Source: Tetradesmus obliquus
Taxonomy: Eukaryota; Chlorophyta; Chlorophyceae; Sphaeropleales; Scenedesmaceae
NCBI GenBank assembly: GCA_030272155.1
Contig: CP126207.1
Coordinates: 62,001 to 126,000, forward strand
Direction of reading: 5' to 3'
Length of the DNA stretch: 64,000 nucleotides
Shown: positions 34,199 through 45,800 of the stretch, piece after piece
How positions within the stretch are numbered: the first letter of the stretch is position 1
Layout of the letters: each line of letters starts with the position of its first letter
Notes under the pieces: model-generated
Databases searched by the model: none
What the model saw: the letters and a program-made list of their open reading frames with translations, nothing else
What the model was told of the DNA's origin: nothing
Translations under genes and position numbers: made by a program

Positions 34199-34940
34199 CA
34201 TAGTTGCACGAAACGTGGGGTCCGGCTGTTTATGAAACGAAACGAAACGTTTAAAACGTGCGTTTTAAACGCCTTCAGTGTGAAACGCTGTATCTAAACG
34301 GCAGCTCTAGTGGGGCTCAGGCGTTTGAATGCAGAACCCCTCGTTACTCGGCCTAGCGGCCCGTTCAGGTACTCAGGGCTCTTCAAAACATTTACTGTAT
34401 ATCTTTGCTGGTATTTGAATACTTGTTGTTCTCCTATCAGTCACCGATATGGGCAAGAAGACCACTGATCAGGCTACCATAGCCTGGCAGAATGTTGACA
34501 ATTGTAGCTTGCAAGCTAGAGGAAAGAAACAACTACAGCAAAGTTGTATGCAAACACTGTGATCACTCCTTCAGCGGTGGGGCCATGGTGGCGAAGAGCT
34601 GTCGTGCGACGATCGCCAAGTATGTTCAAGTGTTGGAGCTGTACTAGTACAGCAGTACTGCTGTCAACTAGTCAAGCCTGCTGCCGTGCCTTGGCAGCCC
34701 TCCAAGCCCGGCAGGCACAGTTCTGGGGTCAATTAATTACTATAAAGACTAGTATTGATCATTTACAAACAATAAAAATGCAAAGAATTGATGTAACTGG
34801 CCTCTACATGCCTCTAGAGTGCATACTGTGACATGGCGTTTCAGCAGCGTTTCAGCAGCGTTTCAGTCCAGGCACTGGCGTTTTAAACGCGTTTAGAAAC
34901 GAAACGTTTCGTTTCAAACGAAACGTTTCGTGCAACTATG
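34199..34940. mobile_element. Non-autonomous hAT-type DNA transposon, 742 bp
   Basis: Perfect 18-bp terminal inverted repeats CATAGTTGCACGAAACGT (34199-34216 and reverse complement ending at 34940) are bordered by identical 8-bp direct repeats GTCATTGG at 34191-34198 and 34941-34948. An 8-bp target duplication with short TIRs is the hallmark of hAT elements. Subterminal regions are full of AAACGAAACG and its complement, as expected for transposase-binding repeats. Inside (34449-34647) lies a decayed BED zinc-finger start. Confidence 0.93.
34449..34647 (+). pseudogene. BED zinc-finger fragment of a hAT transposase, frameshifted
   Basis: From ATG 34449 the frame gives MGKKTTDQATIAWQNVDNC. After a one-base shift near 34535 it continues NYSKVVCKHCDHSFSGGAMV and reaches TAG at 34645. 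This is the BED pattern: aromatic-rich WQNVD, then the paired cysteines of CKHC and the conserved FSGG. The His half of the finger and all catalytic DDE-RNase H sequence are absent, so the element depends on a transposase supplied elsewhere. Confidence 0.8.
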
Positions 34941-34948
34941 GTCATTGG

Positions 34949-36640
34949 TGTGAACAGAGAGTGATGGACGCGTTGGAATGGCAGTGCTGGCAGATCAGCT
35001 GCTGCTGCCTGTAATGATGCTTGGAAGGGTATGCAGGGCACATCAACAGCCCGTTGGCTGAGCCTGATGTTTTGTTGGTGGCAAAGTATCATGCTCCCGC
35101 TACTCCGTGCGGGCGCGTGGCAATCGACAACCGCGAGGGTTTCTGAGTGCGTCATTCGCACTTCTTGGTCTATCAAACATACTTGAATCTGCATGGAAGG
35201 CGCCGAGCGCTGTATGCACGCATGAGTAGCTTGCGCAGCTGCTGGGTGAACTTCACCCTCATTGACGAAGCATCTGCTTGCTGAACTTCAGCAGAAATTC
35301 CAGGCGGCATGGGGCTGCTTTGAATGCGGTGATGGGCGCATGCAATGCTTGTCCTCTGTCTAGGGCGGGCTACTGGGAGCACGTTTGTTCCTCGAGGGCC
35401 AAACTCGTACCTTTCCGCTGCAGCACGCAGCTGCATAGTCGCAGACTGTGCCGGGCTGCAGGCTGTCACAGCGATGTAGCACTGTCGATGTACTGTGTTG
35501 TGCTTGCTTGCATTGCTGCCTGTGTCCAAATAAATCCTAAACAGAAACACAGACACTAAGCGTACGCGTCGGAGACCTCAACAAGCTCTGAGTACTCAGT
35601 CTCTGAAGCACTAGATTCAGCCGGGAGAAATCCAATCATCTCAGGTTCATTTCGAACCTTGCATTGCTGCCTCATTGTGCGCACTCCTCTGACTCAGACA
35701 GGCCAGCCGCCACCGCATCATAGTGACACCTCACACAGAAACACGGCAGGCAGCCTATAGGCTGCCAATATAGCAACATTGGTGGGACGCCTGATATGAC
35801 TCGAGTGTGGTTTGCACAGGCTGCCAGCAACACCAGGCTGTGCTGACGGATAGTGGTCAATGACGGATAGTGGTCAACAGTCGACAAACTTCCAACGGCT
35901 GCTCAGTGAGAACTTCTACACAGCTCTCAAGCACATGATTGGCACTGCCGTCGTGGTTTCCATATCCCACGGAGAGGTGTGTGCATAGTGGCACCACACA
36001 ACTGCTGCTGTCGCTGGCACTGCTGCGATTCCTGACGGCCGCCGTCAGCTGTTGAACGCGTGTGCTAAATACCACCTGTACAGCGTACGTTGAGCTGGCA
36101 AAGCATCGAAAAGGCCGCTGCAGCCGCAAGCTCCTCAAAATGTCAAGGGCAACGATGCCCTGGTACATCTAGCAGGCTTGAAGGGCCCAACAGCTGCAAG
36201 CTGGCTTTCCAGCCATGTAGATGGACAGTCCAGCATGAAAAATGCAGATTCTGCGCACCTTCATGCATTGCTGGTCCAGGAGACCCCCTGCCCAAGGTCC
36301 CCCAGCGCTCCTAGCGGGCTGTCCATGCACACACGGCTGTCCAGCATCACGGCACCATAGCAACATGCGATGTGTCAATGGCACACACGCCCGCGCCTTG
36401 GACAGCAGGCTGCCTATCCCAGTTATACATAAGCACGCCAGCTGGGCGCCCCTGCCATTGACACTGCAGTGGCAGCCTCCCTGGGGGCTCCAGCTGCTGC
36501 TGCTTGCCCCTGCCAGTGGCACTGTCGCGCACGTGTAGCCCTAGCCCGGGGTGTACATGCAACTGCTGCTGCTGCCGCAGCTGCTGTTGCCAAATACTGC
36601 TGATTCCTTTCATTCATCACTACCAGCCTTGTCATGTGCC
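34949..36640. other. No identified gene; scattered minus-strand open frames
   Basis: Minus-strand open frames at 35173-35556 (127 codons) and 35857-36168 (103 codons) look more protein-like than the usual CAG shadows but resemble no family I know, and no consistent splice structure joins them. From about 36440 the repeat copies of the next gene's last exon begin. Confidence 0.4.
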
Positions 36641-37360
36641 GGCCTCCCGAGGGCTGTCACTGCTGCCCTATGGCTGCCGCTGGCACTGCCGCCCGCCCCT
36701 GTCAGTATCACTGGCGTGTAGCCCTTGCCCAAGTCGTACAGCCTGCTGCTGCTGCTGCTCCTGCTGCCGCCGCCGCTGCTGCTGCCCCTATTTTAACAGT
36801 ATCATCTGCATCAAGCACCCGCCTCCCTGGGACTGCCGCTGGCACTGCCTGCTCCTGTCAGCAGCACTGGTGTGTAACCTTTGCCCAGGTCGTACAGCCT
36901 GCTGCTGTGCATGTGCTCACGCGCCTGCTGGGCCAGCTGCAGCAGCAAAGATGAGGGAATGTTGCAGACAGTGCAGAAACACTGTTAGTAACGAATCCAA
37001 GCAGTAGCAGCATGTGCTCGCGAGCCTGCTGCACCAGCTGCGGCAGCAAAGGTGCGACAGTGTTGCACACAGGGAAGCAACATTTCTAGGTGCCCAGACA
37101 CTTCAACAGCAGCAGGCAGGGACAACAACTAGAAGAACTGTCAGATGTTGAGTAAAATTCTCATACAGCAGCAAGCAGCTGGATGTGCGCACGCACCATC
37201 CTGCCCTTGGTGAGCTTGGTGGTCATGCCGCGCGCCACCTACTGCTGCTTCACTTGAAGGGAAAGATATAGCACGATAATGCACGCTATCAACGGCATAT
37301 GCTCACCATCCTGTCTTCTGGGAGCTTGGTGGTCATGCCCCGTGCCACATACTGCTGTGT
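36500..37360 (-). repeat. Copies of the last two exons of the unknown minus-strand gene
   Basis: Relatives of LYDLGKGYTPVLLTGAG occur at about 36500-36560 (degenerate) and about 36660-36745, and a partial LVQQAREHM copy at about 37015-37045. Copies of VARGMTTKLTKDRM with donor occur at about 37195-37245 and 37310-37355, next to the intact exon 37443-37580. Confidence 0.8.
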
Positions 37361-37625
37361 TACTTCCGAAGTAAAAGTTCAAAGTTTGAAATGCAGGGTG
37401 ACACACGCTAATGCAGGATGTGTTATAAAAGGATATGCTCACCATCCTGTCCTTGGTGAGCTTGGTGGTCATGCCGCGCGCCACCTGCGGCAGCGGCGCG
37501 TCTGCTGTGGCCACCTCGTGCACTGTCTGCACCGCGCACGCGCCGCCATGCATGTGGTCGACTGCGGCACGCAGGTTCACCTGCAGCAGCAGCAGAGGCA
37601 GGGGTGGCAGCAGCAACATGGGTGT

Positions 37626-37657
<32 letters not shown>

Positions 37658-38840
37658 TTGCTATCAGCATGGTCGCCGCTATGCATGTGGTCGACTGCGG
37701 CACGCAGATTCACCTGCTGCAGCAGCAGCGGCAGCAGCAGCGTCAGCGACGTTGGTGTCAACATGATCAGTACTCTCAGGCCACGCGCTGCACTCTGCCA
37801 GTATGCTGCCCAGCTTCCTGGGAGAAGGGACTGCAGCATGCGTGCTTGCCGCAGGCAATAACGCCGCAATCTTTTGCTTGTGCAGCGACAGCTGCTGGCA
37901 GCTGCTACAAGCCCCACCTTGGGTGAGGCCCTGCCGCTGCCGTGCTGCATGTGGCAAAATGTATGTGGCATGAGTGTCGCTGGGACCACAGCAGCTGGAG
38001 GCAGTAGCCTCCCTACCACCCCAACCCACCTTGGGTGAGGCCCTGCCGCTGCCGTGCTGCCTACCAGGGCTGCTGCTGCCGCCCTCTGCTTCAGCGCTGC
38101 TGCTGGGTGTGCAGCCCCCGCCTGTTAGGTGGTCCACCCTAGCTGGGCTAGGCTTGGCGTGAGTAGGGGAGGCCTGCAGGATGCATGCACACACAGCAAT
38201 CATATGTTACTTGGTGTTACAACATTGTCCTGTGAGGTGGTCCACCCTGGCTGGGCTGGGCTTGGCGTGAGTAGGGGAAGCCTGCAGGACAAGCAGTGAG
38301 AGTAGCACATACTTGTTGATTTAGCTCACACTCAGTGCGGGTGAGGTGGCCCACCATGGCTGGGCTGGGCTTGGCATGGGCAGAGGAAGTTTGCAGAGCA
38401 GGCAGCAGCAGCATGCAGAATTTGCATAGTAGGGTCAGGACTGCGGTATGTGCACTGTCGACGATGGCGCATGCCGCGTGCAGAGCAACCAGCAGCTGCG
38501 GCTGCAGCGCTGTTGCTGAAGCATACAGCTGATGCCCGGCTAATGCCCCTAGCAGCCATAACTTTTTGAAGTAGCATATGCATCTATGGCTTCGTCATTA
38601 CAAGCAGCAGACGCATATGTGCCGGCAGCATCATACGCTGCTCACCTGTGCTGTTGGAGATATGCAGCTGCCAGGCGAAGGCTCAGCAGGCACGCAAGCG
38701 GCTCCAACCAAGTTGCTGGTCTGCGTAGCTGGCTTGGGTGTTATCTTTACGCCACTTGGACGGTCCTGGGCTGGTTCTCCTTGGCCTGTGTGTGTCACAG
38801 GGTTGTAGCTCTGGTGCCATTGGGCAGAGCGCGTGGCCAT
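36811..38840 (-). CDS. Spliced gene of unknown function
   Basis: Minus-strand exons by splice consensus: 38646-38840 (from ATG 38838-38840, ends CISPTAQ), 38030-38173 (ASPTHAKPSPARVDHLTG to GRASPK), probably 37774-37891 (HKQKIAALLPAASTHAAVPS, PRKLGSILAEC; downstream phase does not fit as drawn), 37443-37580 (VNLRAAVDHMHGGACAVQTV, then LPQVARGMTTKLTKDRM) and 36811-36936 (LAQQAREHMHSSRLYDLGKG, YTPVLLTGAG, stop TGA). Acceptors are ctgcag and donors gtgagc or gtgggt. The last two exons join in phase. I do not recognise the protein; it looks helical and soluble. Three of the five exons have local partial copies, as in the neighbouring genes, which itself argues that they are real exons. Confidence 0.5.
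38217..38400 (-). repeat. Two extra copies of the ASPTHAKPSPARVDHLT exon start
   Basis: Sequence encoding SPTHAKPSPARVDHLT with its ctgcag acceptor is repeated at about 38226-38284 and 38341-38397 upstream (on the minus strand) of the intact exon 38030-38173. The first copy is closest; the second has Ala/Met/Gly changes. Confidence 0.85.
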
Positions 38841-39329
38841 GGTGCTGTCTGCTGCTGCAGGCTGCTGCTGTGAACGGTACACCCTGCTACAACCAGAAGC
38901 GTCACCTACAAGCTCTATTCACGAGCAACGGGGTATATGTAGGGAATGTAGCAAGGGAGTGAAGAACGATGATTGAGCAGTACAGCAAAGGAGCAGTATA
39001 TGTGGGGAGGATTGGTCTTGCTTGCACTTACAGTTAACCACTGAATTAAATGAATGAAATATTTCTCATCGTCGATATCTGATGGCAATGACGCCCGTGT
39101 GTTGTGTCGATTCTCAACCACAACCCTAGTTCTGTGTGACCTCTTGACTGCACGTCATGTTGATCGAATCGCTTTGACTTTATCGGTAAGGCTGCCTTGT
39201 GCCCTCTGGGCTAGCATCGACTGCACTGCATAAAGCTGACTGTCGACATGCGTTCGCTTTGTGTTTAGACGCCTTGCAAGGCTCGGAAACCACCACTGTT
39301 TATTCTGGTTACTTGATAGCTAGTTCAAG
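38841..39329. other. Divergent intergenic region, likely bidirectional promoter
   Basis: This separates the start of the unknown minus-strand gene from the MYCBPAP-like start at 39330. No open structure, repeat or RNA is visible. The two genes diverge, so both promoters should lie here. No TATA box is obvious to me. Confidence 0.4.
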
Positions 39330-42300
39330 ATGATAGACACCAGGCGGTTCCGTCCACACCAGGTTCTGGGGGATGCAGCACAGTATCAGCAGGCTCTGGA
39401 GCAGCAGCAAGCAGCTCAGGAGGCCCAGGCTGCTGAGCTGGGGGAGAATGACCAGAATAGAGGGCCCGGAGGACAAGCTAGTGAAGGACTAGCATCACTG
39501 GACCCTGCAGCGATTGAGAGCATGCCATCAGATGTCTGGGCAGCTGCGCAGCTGCTTGGGAATGAGAAGGGGATGTGTGTTGTTGCTTTGTACAAGGAGC
39601 TTACAGACCAGAGGTGAGCCATTACTACGAGGGTTTTTTTGCTGCAGTGAAAACAGTGCGGTTTGGTCTTAGCAGGGCATGCAGCTGCTTGCAGGAGGCC
39701 CGCCACACCCAGCTGGGCTGCAGCACTGTCCTGTTCTGCTTGCAGGATTGCAGTTGGCAAATAGTTAGCAAGGTGTACCTGAAGATGTGGATGTTGGCTG
39801 ATTCATGTGCTCTGCTGCTGCAGGGAGTCAGCAGTCCATCACATGACGCTCAATCACACTCGCAGGACACAGCAGCAGCACACTCTCGCAAGCAGCACAA
39901 GCAGTGCTGCCAACCCTGCCGGGCTTGCAGGAAGCGGCCTCCTGAACAACAGCAGCGCTCACTACAGCAGCCACAGCAGCACCAGCGTTCCTGCAAGCAG
40001 CACTGCTGCCTGGCTGAGTGCTGTGCCAGCGCCTGGCACCACACAGCAGCAGCAGCAGCTGCACAGGACAGCAGGCAAGGCAGCACCGGCGCCTGGCCAG
40101 CTGCTGAGCAGGCGCACAGTCATGGACTCCATCGTAGAGGTGAGGCGCTATCAACCATACTGCTTCGGCTCTGTGCCAGACTCACATGTTTCACAAAGGG
40201 AGCTAGCATCATGTGCTCTCCCTGGTTGACGCTGCAGCAGTGTGCCTGGTAAGTGGTGTGGCAGGCAAATCGCGTCTCTGCTCTTGTGTGATCGTTTCCT
40301 GTGAGCATGTTGTTGCCAGCTGGCCAGCTGCTCAGCAGGCGCACTCAATCGTGGTGGTGAGGCCGCAGGCTGCACTCCTGCTGGTGTGCTGCACAGCAGC
40401 TTGTCATTACGACGGTGCTAGAGGCACACGCATCCTTCCCAGTTAGCGCTGCAGCAGTGTGGCTGGCAGTTACATCGGCAGGCACGTCCAGAGCCATCAC
40501 AAGCGACTGATGGCGTGCTGGGAGGCGCAGCAGCTGCCATGCATTTTGTTGGATCCAGCTGTTGTCATGTGTGGGGCCTCACACGCGCTCACCTGCACTG
40601 TGACCGGCAGAGCCATGACGAGCGCGTGCTGGAGCGCTGGGAGGCGCAGCAGGCGCAGTGGCGGGCGCAGGCAGCGGCGCTGTGCGCAGCCACTGGCAAG
40701 CAGGAGAGGGACCTCACGCTGTCTAGAGGTGAGTGATTGTTGTGTTGGGCTGAAGCAGGCAACTAGGTTGTCGGCATGTTGATGTTGGTCAGGGTGCGGC
40801 TTTGGGTGGAATACGTACAGCTGTGCGGCAGCACAGTGTGCAGTCAGCAGTGCAAAAGACATACGCAATGGAGCGTGCATGCAGCAGCGCAGCGAACCGG
40901 CAAGCAGGAGTAGAAGCTAACGCTGTCCAGCTCATAACAACATAGGACGCCAGGGACCACATGCAATTCCTTGGCTTGCTTGCAGGTGAGGAGTGGCGGC
41001 GCAAGCTGGAGCTGCTGGCTAGACGTAGCTGCAAGCTGAGTTGCCGCTTCCAGTGCCCTGCAGGTGATGATTGGCGGCGCAAGTTGGAGCTGCTGGCTGC
41101 ACCAGTGCTGGTGTACAGTATACATTTGTTTTGAGCAAGCTGCTGATGCGGCCATGTGCGGCCCTGTCTGCTGCAGGCGAGGAGTGGAGGCGCAAGCTGG
41201 AGCTGCTGGCTGCGTCATTGCTGTTTGATTGCGCTTGAATGCTTGTGGCCATGTGTTGCTTTGTCTCCTGCTTGTCTGCTGCAGGCGAGGAGTGGAGGCG
41301 CAAGCTGGAGCTGCTGGCTGCGCTGGAGGTGGCTGTGCCTGCAGCAGCAGCAGCTGCGCACAAGGTCAACAAGGCCAAGATCATCAGTGAAGGTGTGTGG
41401 GTTCAGGGGCTGCTGGTCTAGTTGCGTAATCAGCTGGGTTATGCTGGTGGCATCTGCGGCAGGCGCTGACATACTGATCAGGCAACGCACCAGGTGAGTA
41501 CTGTAAGAGCTGTTTGCGGTGCTGCTTGTTGGTCTGCTGGGTGAGTGTGTGGTGCCTGCACCGTGACTGGCAGTGATTGTGGAAGCAGATTTGTTTTGGT
41601 TTTGTGCTGGCCGGCTTTTTGGTGTTTTGCAGACGGCGGCTACAAAAAAACGTTGGTGTGTACGTATGCCTGCTGCATGCGTTGGTCGTGACACTGAAAT
41701 GTTTTTCAACGTCGTGCACCTGTTTGTGGTTTGTGCAGATGGCGGCTGCAACAGCAGACGGCCCAACAGCGACGGCGGCAGCGGCAGCAAGGGCAGCATC
41801 AACGACGGCGACAGCGCGGGCACCGTGGCTGCCGCCAGCGGCCAGTGGATGGCCACGCTGCGCAACGCCAACGAGCGCTTTGTCATGGTGCGGCAGTGTT
41901 TGTTGACCTTTGTTTTCTGCCGCATGCTTGTCATGTGAGTGCCAGGGCATGTGGCATGGCTGTGTTGCACCTGTGGTGGAGCAGCCATGGATATGACACA
42001 TGACCTGTAATGAGCCTGCCACAGCTATGCTCTACAGGCTGAGCTGTGCTGATCTCCGCTGCTCCTGCGTGTGTTCCTGCTGCTGCCGCCGCTGCTGCCA
42101 TCGCTGCTGCTGCTGCTGCTGCTGCTGCCGCCAGATTGGCAACATCTTCTCAGGGCTGTTCCTATCCATCCACAGCAACAATGCAGTGGCAGCAGCAGGC
42201 CTCACCACCATACGCAAGCCAGCGCCAGCTTTTGCACAGCCTCACCCAGCAGCAGCAGCAGCAGCAGGGGCCAGCTTGCGTGCAAGCAGCAGCAGCAGCA

Positions 42301-42703
42301 GCAAGCCCGCTGCACGCCGGCGCAGCTGGATGGAGCGGCCGTACCTCAAGCAGAAGCTGAGCGACGGCGCAGCTGCGGTCAAGGTGCGGATAGTCTGGTG
42401 AAGTGCAGCCCTGTTTGCTATTTGGGGTTGTCACATATAGTGATTGTACATGTGTAGCTGCTTGGGAAGGTCTGCCTTTGTATCGGTGCGCTGTCACCTG
42501 CCGCTGCCAGCGCAGATTCACTTTCTGTGCTGTGTTTGTTTGGCATCATCCCTGCAGCTGCTGATGACACTACATGCTGCTGCTGCTGTTACTGCTGCTG
42601 CTGCTGCTTTTGCTGACACCTGCAGGCGCTAACCCCTGCTGCTTCCGACGCGATTACTCTGGTGGTGACTGGCAGCATCCAATACTGCTGCACCTGAAAC
42701 AAG

Positions 42704-42741
<38 letters not shown>

Positions 42742-42832
42742 CTGACGCTTGCAGGCGCTAGCCCCTGCTGCTTCCGACGCGGATGCTCTGGTGGTGACTG
42801 GCAGCATCCAATACTGCTGTACCTGAAGCAAG

Positions 42833-42888
<56 letters not shown>

Positions 42889-45800
42889 CTGACGCCTGCA
42901 GGCGCTTGCACCTGCTGCTCCTGATGCGGAGGCACTGGTGGTCACCGGCAGCAGCCTGGACTGCTGGTTCTGACGCATGTGCTGCTGCTGCCGCCGTACT
43001 TCCTTTCAACCACACACTGCTGCTTTTGCGCCTGCAGGCGCTTGCACCTGCTGCTCCTGATGCGGAGGCGCTGGTTGTCACCGGCAGCAGCCTGGACTGT
43101 GCTGGCTTGGCAGCGTCATTGGCACTGCAGCCTGTGGGGCTGGCGGCAGTGGAGGCAAGGATGGCGGTGGCAGACCCCAGCCTATTCAAGGAATACCAGG
43201 TAAGCTTCAATCAAACCGGCTGCGCCACACATCGGTTGTGTGGATGCGTGTGGTTGGTGAAAAGGGGTGTGTGCAGCCTGTGGGGTTGGCGGCAGTTGAG
43301 GCGTAGATGGCGGTGGCAGATCCTGCACTCTTCAAGGAATACCAGGTGAAGGTTTGCTCAATAAGGCAGCAACATAAGGTGTATGAGATGATGGTTACAT
43401 GTGCCTGCTCGTTGCAATTTCTAGTGGAGATCTGAATTATGTTTATGGCTGCGAGTGGATTGTTGGAGGTGTGTGCAGCCTGTGGGGCTGGCGGCAGTGG
43501 AGGCGCGCATGGCGGTGGCAGATCTCACACTCTTCAAGGAGTACCACCTGGGGTGCTGCTTTCGTTCTGGAGACATCCACGCAGCCCGGCTATACCCTGA
43601 ACTGTAGATTCTCGCCTGATAGCTGCTGCGCCATGAACACTGGTCTGCAGGCTGCACAGTCAGCAGCTGCGGCAAAGGCAGGCGCTGAGGCTGCAGCAGC
43701 AGCAGAGCAGCAGCGGCGCGCTGCAGCACGCACGGCAGCTGCCACGCTGCCATATCCGGGGCCCCACCTGCGGGCAGACACAGATGCCCTATCCCTGACC
43801 TACACCATTCCACCAGCACATGCACCTGCTGCTGCACAAGACAGCAGGCAGCCTGTGCTTGTGGATGAACATCGAGGTGTTGTTGGCAGCAGCAGCGGCA
43901 GCAGCAGCAGTGCTGGCAGTGCAGAGTTGACTGTGGTCAATACCGGCACTGCTGCAGTGTACTACAGCTGGAGCTGCAGCGGGCGGCAGCGGCCGCCTCA
44001 AGCTGGCTACCGTCAGCAGCAGCAGCAACAACATTATGATGAGGCTGCTGTAGAACAAGAGCAGCAGCAGCAGCAGCAGCAGTTGGGTGCTGGCGGTGCG
44101 TGCTGCAGCTTCTACCTGCCGCAGCAGCAGGGCGTGATTCTGCCTGGGGAGCAGCAGCGCTTCAGGTGGGTGAGGTGTGGGGGTCAGGGCTGCTGACAGC
44201 TTGTCTGTCAGCTGTGCAGTGTAGCAATTCCCAAGCTTGGGGGGTTGGGGGAGGGGGAATTGCTGTGCAGCTTCATCCTGCCTGGGGAGCAGCAGCGCTT
44301 CAGGTGGGTGCGTGAATGTTCGAGTTGGTGGAGGAGTGGGGAGTGAGGAAGGTGTTTTTGTCAGCGTGTTGAATGCGAACAGCATAGTGTAGCGGCATTT
44401 CAGGATATTTGAACAAGTGTAAGATAAACAGCCATGCGTTACATTCTGCAAGAGGAACACTGGGCTCTGGCCCCTCACGTCTTGCACATGCTTGATCTGC
44501 TGTTATCTCTACCCTTCTCCGTGCCAGCCCAGGTTCAGTTCTCTGCAAGCACATTGCTGCAACCTGTTGCTGCTGCTGCTGCCGCCGCAGGTTCTCCTTC
44601 AAAGCTGAAAAGCCGGGCATCTACCACGAGTCGTGGGCGCTGGTGTGCCTCTACTGCACTGCTGAGCATACGCATCGACGGCTAACGTGCTGCTGCTGCT
44701 GCCGCAGGTTCTCCTTCAAAGCTGAAAAGCCGGGCATCTATCACGAGTCGTTGGCGCTGGCGTGCCCTCTTGTTCAGTCCCCTGCATGCGCACTGACGCA
44801 ACCTGCTGCTGCTGCTGCTGCTGCAGTTTCTCTTTCAAAGCCCAACAGCCGGGCATCTACCACGAGTCATGGGCGCTGGCGTGCCTGTACTGCACTGCTG
44901 AGCATACGCATCGACGGCTAACCTGCTGCTGCCGCTGAATCAGGTTCTTTTTCAAGGCCCAGAAACCGGGCATCTACCACGAGTCATGGGCGCTGGCGCG
45001 CCCCATTGTTGAGTCCCCTGCATGCGTACTGACGCGACCTGCTGCTGCTGCTGCTGCTGCTGCCGCAGGTTCTCCTTCAAGGCTCAGCAACCGGGCATCT
45101 AGCATGAGTCATGGGCGCTGGCGTGCCTTTACTGCACTGCCGAGTACACGCACCGACGCGACCTGCTGCTGCTGCTGCTGCTGCTGCTGTGCCGCAGGTT
45201 CTCCTTCAAGGCCCAACAGCCGGGCATATTTCATGAGTCATGGGCGATGGCGTGCCACCCACCGCTGCTGCCGGACCCTGAGGCACCTGCGGGCAGCGAA
45301 GCCAGGAGGAAAGGCCACTGCGTACGGGTGAGTGCGTGGGTGCAGCTGCAGTCTGTGGGTGGCGGTGTTTGGTGCTTTCAACCATCTGCCACACATGCTG
45401 TGGGGCAGCATGCCTACCAGCGCGCTGACTGCTGCTGCTGCCGCTGCTGCTGCCGCCGCTGCTGCTGCTGTACCGCAGGTGCACCTGAAAGGCACAGCAG
45501 TGGCCTCCGGCTCAGCAGTGCCAGGCGAGGACCGGGCCTGGGCAGCAGCAGCAGCAGCAGCGGCAGGAGCAGCGACTGGCGGTGAGGGGGCTGGCGGGCG
45601 CGCGGGCCTGCAGCAGGAGCAGCAGCAGCTGGAGGCGCGCCTTGCTCGGCAGTGCAGGGATGCACAGGTGCGCGGTTTGCACTGTGCTGAGTGCTGTGTG
45701 CTGTGAGTTCACTTGTCTCTGTCTTGAACTGTGCCATGCGTCGCTTGAAGGCCATCAAACGCTTAGCAGGCTGTCAGGCACTTGGAAACACACTCATTTC

